This document shows, in pieces, positions 6,786-9,522 of a stretch of DNA of 9,522 nt. The DNA comes from Candidatus Uhrbacteria bacterium. Lineage in GTDB: Bacteria; Patescibacteriota; Patescibacteriia; SG8-24. The notes beneath the pieces were generated by a model. It was not told where the DNA came from. It did not search any database and saw only the letters and a list, made by a program, of their open reading frames with translations. Each line of letters begins with the position of its first letter. Position 1 is the stretch's first letter. A program made the translations under genes and the position numbers. The stretch is from NCBI GenBank assembly GCA_016205965.1, contig JACQSM010000099.1, positions 1 through 9,522 on the forward strand, read 5' to 3'.

Positions 6786-7092
6786 TCTTTTCCCTCCCGG
6801 TCGGTCCTCCCGCCTTCGCGGACGCTTCCCCGCCCGCGCGGGCACCGGGCAGGTCGGACCTCCTCGCCTCTTGGCGATGCCCGAGCCACAGCACCTGCAC
6901 GACCGCCTTGTAGATCGTCGCGTCGTCGCAGCGCATGGTGAGCTCGTACGCACCCGCCACGTCGTCCATGGCCACCATCGGCAGCATGGACTTCTTGAGC
7001 GTGCCCTTGGAGCCCGGGATGACGATTTTCTCGGCACTCAGCGCGACGCTGAAGTGCCCGCACTCGAATCCGAACTCCGGCGTCTTCGCCAT
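6772..7092 (-). CDS. Unknown small protein with disordered C-terminus (106 aa)
   Basis: I do not recognise the family. Residues 1-72 look folded, mostly beta (FGFECGHFSVAL, EKIVIPG, AYELTMRCDDATIYKAVVQVLWLG). From about 76 the sequence is Gly-, Ala- and charge-rich and probably disordered. The ATG at 7092 has GAGGTGAGG just upstream, overlapping the stop of the SH3-like gene 4 nt away. Its 3' end overlaps the cyclase-like gene by 14 nt and carries that gene's ribosome-binding site, so the two products are likely made together. A role linked to the cyclase is plausible from this coupling only. Confidence 0.7.
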   Translation of the reverse strand: MAKTPEFGFECGHFSVALSAEKIVIPGSKGTLKKSMLPMVAMDDVAGAYELTMRCDDATIYKAVVQVLWLGHRQEARRSDLPGARAGGEASAKAGGPTGREKSEPE

Positions 7093-7096
7093 CGCC

Positions 7097-7396
7097 TCAC
7101 CTCTTGTCTTTCGTTCCCCGTCGGGGGCTCGTGGTCGGGGGCTCTGGCGGGGGCGACCCCCGCCCCCCCTGGGCCCCTCCACGCCTCTTCTCGTTGGCGA
7201 CGCGCTCGAGGCCGTCCGGGTGTTGCTGAAACCATATGTCGTCGAACACGCTGCGCAGCGGTAAACGCGCCGCCGACCGGGCGTCGAAGCGGACGCGCAC
7301 GCCGCGGCCGTCGACGCGCTCAACCGTTCCCGTTCCCAAGCGGCCGCCGACGACGTGCCTCACCCGGTCGCCTACCTGGAAGTCCGTAGATTCCAT
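7097..7396 (-). CDS. Small SH3/KOW-like barrel protein with Pro-rich tail (99 aa)
   Basis: Residues 7-38 (VGDRVRH..GGRLGTGTVERV.GRGVRVRFD) follow the pattern of short SH3- or KOW-like beta barrels seen at the start of CarD-type proteins and in DUF3553-like domains, with the GDRVRH and GxGxV signatures. These bind partners such as RNA polymerase or nucleic acid, but a particular partner cannot be inferred here. Residues 47-66 may form a short helix. From 70 the protein is Gly/Pro/Arg-rich and likely disordered; this tail is encoded by a GC-rich stretch with a 10-nt direct repeat and a hairpin. The ATG lies 5 nt after the stop of the pentapeptide gene, with only a weak ribosome-binding site, suggesting coupling. 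Confidence 0.7.
   Translation of the reverse strand: MESTDFQVGDRVRHVVGGRLGTGTVERVDGRGVRVRFDARSAARLPLRSVFDDIWFQQHPDGLERVANEKRRGGAQGGRGSPPPEPPTTSPRRGTKDKR
7146..7164. repeat. GC-only hairpin and 10-nt direct repeat near the SH3-like gene end
   Basis: GGCGGGGG (7146-7153) pairs perfectly with CCCCCGCC (7157-7164) around a CGA loop. Just beside it TCGGGGGCTC occurs twice (7121-7130 and 7135-7144). There is no T tract, so this is not a normal intrinsic terminator. It lies about 55 nt before the start of the 106-aa gene and could slow ribosomes or polymerase, or be a by-product of low-complexity Pro/Gly codons. Confidence 0.45.
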
Positions 7397-7401
7397 GGCG
7401 T

Positions 7402-8667
7402 TCAGATCCGGAACCGGTTGCGGAGCGCGAGGCCGATCAAGAACAGGAAGACGATGCCGAGCACGCCCTCGATCATGGTTAGGGCGTTGACCCATCCGCT
7501 CAACGGGGCGCTGCCGCTTCCGAACAGTGCCGCTTTTGCGTCGGCGAGAACTCCACGGGAGGCACCGAGAAAGGGTAACAGTTGCGCAGCGGAGAATAAG
7601 AGCCCGTCCCACAGGTGGCCGTAGTCCTTGTCGGCGAGCCAGCGATAGTGATCGCCAAAACCGAACCAGACGACGCCAAGCCCCAACGTCGGCCGAGCAA
7701 GACTGCGGCCGAAATTGCTAGTCCACTCGTAGAAGTGGTTCGGCACTAGCGCTAACCCCCGCGTCTCAAACCCGCGCTTGGCTTTCAGCTCGCAGGCGAA
7801 GAAGTACTGCTCCTGGTCGTGGTTGCGGGCCGCAACGGCGAGCTCCTTTAGGCGCCGGTACTTGTCGGCGTCCTCTTGTCGTGGGGTTCGGAACTCGACC
7901 TCACATCCATGCAGGGTGACGTGCTTGTCGAACTTGCAACGCCGGAAATCCGGGACGACCGCGAACCGGCAGCCTTCCAGCGAAACGGGGCCTTTGAACG
8001 TCGCGCCGCTGAAGTCTGCCTCGCCCATAAAAACTGTGTTGCGAAAATCGGCGTCCTTTCCGAACGTGGCGCCGGCGAACGTCGTGTTCCCTCCGAAGCG
8101 GCTCCCACGAAATTCGGCTAGAAACTTAAAATTCGTTTCGGTGAAACTGGCTAACCAGTCTTCCCTATATCCCTGTTCTCTATCTAGTTTTTCGAACACT
8201 GCTTCTGCGAAGGTGACATTGCTCTCGAACGCTGTCCGGTGGAAGTCCAAAACGTCTTCAAAACGCGCCATTGCGAAGCTGGCGTATTCCTTGAAAGTAA
8301 CTGCCACGAACCTCGTTCCACATCTGAAAGTAGCTTTAGTAAAGCGAGCTTGATCCTTAAATTCACTTAAGTGGAAACCAACGCCTTGGCCGGAAAATTT
8401 GGCTTCGCGGAAATCAGCTTCCCCGTTGAAGATGGCAGATTTGAAGTCGGAATCGAATAAAAGGGTGCCCCGAAAATTCACAATGCCCGGAAACTGGAAA
8501 CCTGAAAATCTTATTGCAGGCTCAATGACTAAATCTGTAAACCTCACCTCCCCACCCAAGATTCGTGTCGCCCACGCATTCCACACCTTCATGCCCTTAC
8601 GGGCTAGTTCCAAAGCCTCGTCATTTGTCAGGCCTTTCTTTCCGCCCTCTGAATCGCTCATCGTCAT
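7402..8667 (-). CDS. Pentapeptide-repeat protein with C-terminal membrane segments (421 aa)
   Basis: After a short polar start, residues 18-36 contain the WNAW helix motif often found before pentapeptide arrays. Residues about 52-260 carry A(D/N/R)Fxx-type repeats with Phe at the centre (for example ADFREAKFSG, TFAGATFGKDADF), which fold as a right-handed beta helix. A linker with charged helices follows (265-300). The C-terminus has hydrophobic stretches at about 324-338, 352-369 and 394-415, and ends in ALRNRFRI. This ion-channel-like or membrane-anchor ending is common in such proteins. It most likely sits in the inner membrane with the beta helix in the cytoplasm. The ATG overlaps the TAA of the upstream gene as TAATG; M3 is a possible alternative start. 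The repeat region is AT-richer than the flanking genes (about 42% GC in some 60-nt stretches). Confidence 0.82.
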   Translation of the reverse strand: MTMSDSEGGKKGLTNDEALELARKGMKVWNAWATRILGGEVRFTDLVIEPAIRFSGFQFPGIVNFRGTLLFDSDFKSAIFNGEADFREAKFSGQGVGFHLSEFKDQARFTKATFRCGTRFVAVTFKEYASFAMARFEDVLDFHRTAFESNVTFAEAVFEKLDREQGYREDWLASFTETNFKFLAEFRGSRFGGNTTFAGATFGKDADFRNTVFMGEADFSGATFKGPVSLEGCRFAVVPDFRRCKFDKHVTLHGCEVEFRTPRQEDADKYRRLKELAVAARNHDQEQYFFACELKAKRGFETRGLALVPNHFYEWTSNFGRSLARPTLGLGVVWFGFGDHYRWLADKDYGHLWDGLLFSAAQLLPFLGASRGVLADAKAALFGSGSAPLSGWVNALTMIEGVLGIVFLFLIGLALRNRFRI

Positions 8668-9008
8668 TACCGTCTTGCGGCGAAGCCCAGCTCCTCGTTG
8701 ATCGCGTACGTCACCCCGTCGCCATAGCGGAGCGTGGTCAGCTCGATCGCACCGCGCGCGTGGATGCGAGCGATCATCAGCGGCACGTCACGGTCGCGAT
8801 CCGGGCCGTTGAAAGCGCCCGCGACCACGTTCTTGCCGGCGCGGTCGGCGATGACGAAGCGAACCGCGCCGCATGCGAAGAATTCGTCGTCCCATAACCG
8901 CCGCATCGCCGCGCGGCTACCCGCCGCCGACGCGATCGGCAGCCTCACGCCTGGCACCATCGGCACGTCGAAAGTGACCATGTAGCCCGTGTCTGCGTCG
9001 TTCACCAT
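8667..9008 (-). CDS. Unknown small protein (113 aa)
   Basis: I do not recognise the family. The protein is a mix of short strands and helices (YMVTFDVPMVPG, AAMRRLWDDEFFACGAVRFVIAD, VPLMIARIHARGAIELTTLRYGDG), with no Cys cluster, transmembrane segment or known catalytic motif. The ATG at 9008 has AAGGAG 8 nt upstream, a good site. The stop overlaps the pentapeptide gene start (TAATG), so the two are probably translated together, which suggests a partner or regulator role for that membrane protein. The upstream nuclease gene ends 11 nt before it. Confidence 0.7.
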   Translation of the reverse strand: MVNDADTGYMVTFDVPMVPGVRLPIASAAGSRAAMRRLWDDEFFACGAVRFVIADRAGKNVVAGAFNGPDRDRDVPLMIARIHARGAIELTTLRYGDGVTYAINEELGFAARR

Positions 9009-9019
9009 CGCCCGCTCCT

Positions 9020-9522
9020 TCAGGCCGCGAGTGTCCGAATGCCGTCTAGCAGCACCCGCGTGGCGCGGCAGTCATCCTCGTTATACTCGAGGATATGTTG
9101 CTTGACGGCGGGATCGCCCTCCTCCACCCATCTATGGAACCACTCGATGGAAGCCGCCCCGGACGGATGGGCGTCCCGGTATTTGAAGCCCAGGTACTTG
9201 GCCAGGGTCTTGATGGAATGGTCGCGGGTCGGCCACTCGGTTGCCTTGCGCACTACATCATAGAGAAGGTCCACAGCCCTCGCCGGGTCAAACATGGCCT
9301 CCACATCGGCCTCGGTGCAGACGCAGGGATATTTCTCCCTAAGCAACCGGTAATGGGTGCGTTCGTACTTTGAGTAGTAGTAAATTATGCACGGCTGGGA
9401 TGCCTGGACATAGGCCCAGGCCTTGGCAAAGGCTTTTTTCTCCGCCTCCGGCGTTGGTTCCTCGGAAAAGAACGGAATAAAGCGCTCGGTGCTGTTGTCG
9501 CCGCCCGTGCGTTCGATAAAGC
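9020..9522 (-). CDS. TM0106-family RecB-like nuclease, C-terminal part (partial)
   Basis: The frame is open through the right edge, so only the last 166 residues are visible; the TTG at 9346 is internal, not a start. The visible part matches the RNase H-like exonuclease domain of TM0106-family proteins: an ERTGGDNSTERFIPFFSEEP stretch, then the IIYYYSKYER strand and turn, the LAKYLGFKYRDAHPSGAASI segment, and YNEDDCRAT, which carries the conserved acidic residues of the last exonuclease motif. Such proteins are predicted DNA nucleases, often fused to a helicase; here the protein ends just after the nuclease domain, so no C-terminal helicase is present. The N-terminal RecB-like region lies outside the window. 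It is the first visible gene of the - strand run. Confidence 0.85.
   Translation of the reverse strand, partial: FIERTGGDNSTERFIPFFSEEPTPEAEKKAFAKAWAYVQASQPCIIYYYSKYERTHYRLLREKYPCVCTEADVEAMFDPARAVDLLYDVVRKATEWPTRDHSIKTLAKYLGFKYRDAHPSGAASIEWFHRWVEEGDPAVKQHILEYNEDDCRATRVLLDGIRTLAA

Noticed and set aside
6786..7037. N-terminal extension of the cyclase-like frame giving a 380-aa protein from 7037
   Set aside because: The extra 84 residues are Arg/Ser/Pro/Trp-rich shadow sequence antisense-like in character, lying over the real 106-aa gene in another frame. The GTG at 6785 has a strong ribosome-binding site and the cyclase core begins just after it.
7778..8353. 191-codon open frame on the + strand opposite the pentapeptide gene
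   Set aside because: It mirrors the regular repeat codons of the pentapeptide gene (Phe codons read as Lys on the other strand, giving a Lys/Ser-rich product). No ribosome-binding site or family features support it.

Overview
This window comes from a GC-rich bacterial genome, possibly a proteobacterium, though nothing here fixes the taxon. There are no rRNA or tRNA genes, no CRISPR array and no recognisable transposase. The content is accessory, defence-island-like: a large DNA adenine methyltransferase on the + strand faces a long, tightly packed run of mostly small, poorly known genes on the - strand.

Layout. Positions 1-345 hold a compact unit: a possible 7-codon leader, a 68-aa very basic peptide and a strong intrinsic terminator. 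Positions 459-3422 encode a 987-aa gamma-type N6-adenine DNA methyltransferase with a nuclease-like N-terminal region, resembling single-chain (type IIG-like) restriction-modification or modification proteins. From 3442 to the right edge everything is on the - strand. In transcription order (right to left) it reads: the C-terminal part of a TM0106-family RecB-like nuclease (partial); a 113-aa unknown protein; a pentapeptide-repeat protein with C-terminal membrane segments; a small SH3/KOW-like protein; a 106-aa unknown protein; a class III nucleotide-cyclase-like protein resembling the Pycsar cyclase PycC; a 136-aa protein with a helical, basic C-terminus; a 136-aa protein with a possible winged helix; a Cys-rich protein with a duplicated zinc-binding motif; a 27-codon in-frame mini-ORF; and a 308-aa protein with an Rx4H motif like that of HEPN RNases.

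Most junctions in the - strand run are overlaps (14, 7 or 1 nt) or gaps of 4-11 nt. Ribosome-binding sites often overlap the preceding stop codon, so co-transcription from a promoter beyond the right edge is likely. The most interesting reading is that the cyclase-like protein makes a signal sensed by a partner, with the pentapeptide/membrane protein as candidate effector, in a gene set that also contains a nuclease and a possible HEPN RNase. That is an inference: the cyclase motifs are visible, but no recognisable cyclic-nucleotide-binding domain or known Pycsar effector (PycTM, PycTIR) was seen. The zinc protein and several small proteins have no function I can assign.

Other points: an in-frame TGA separates a well-placed start codon from the body of the 308-aa gene, and the first half of the pentapeptide gene is visibly AT-richer than its neighbours.
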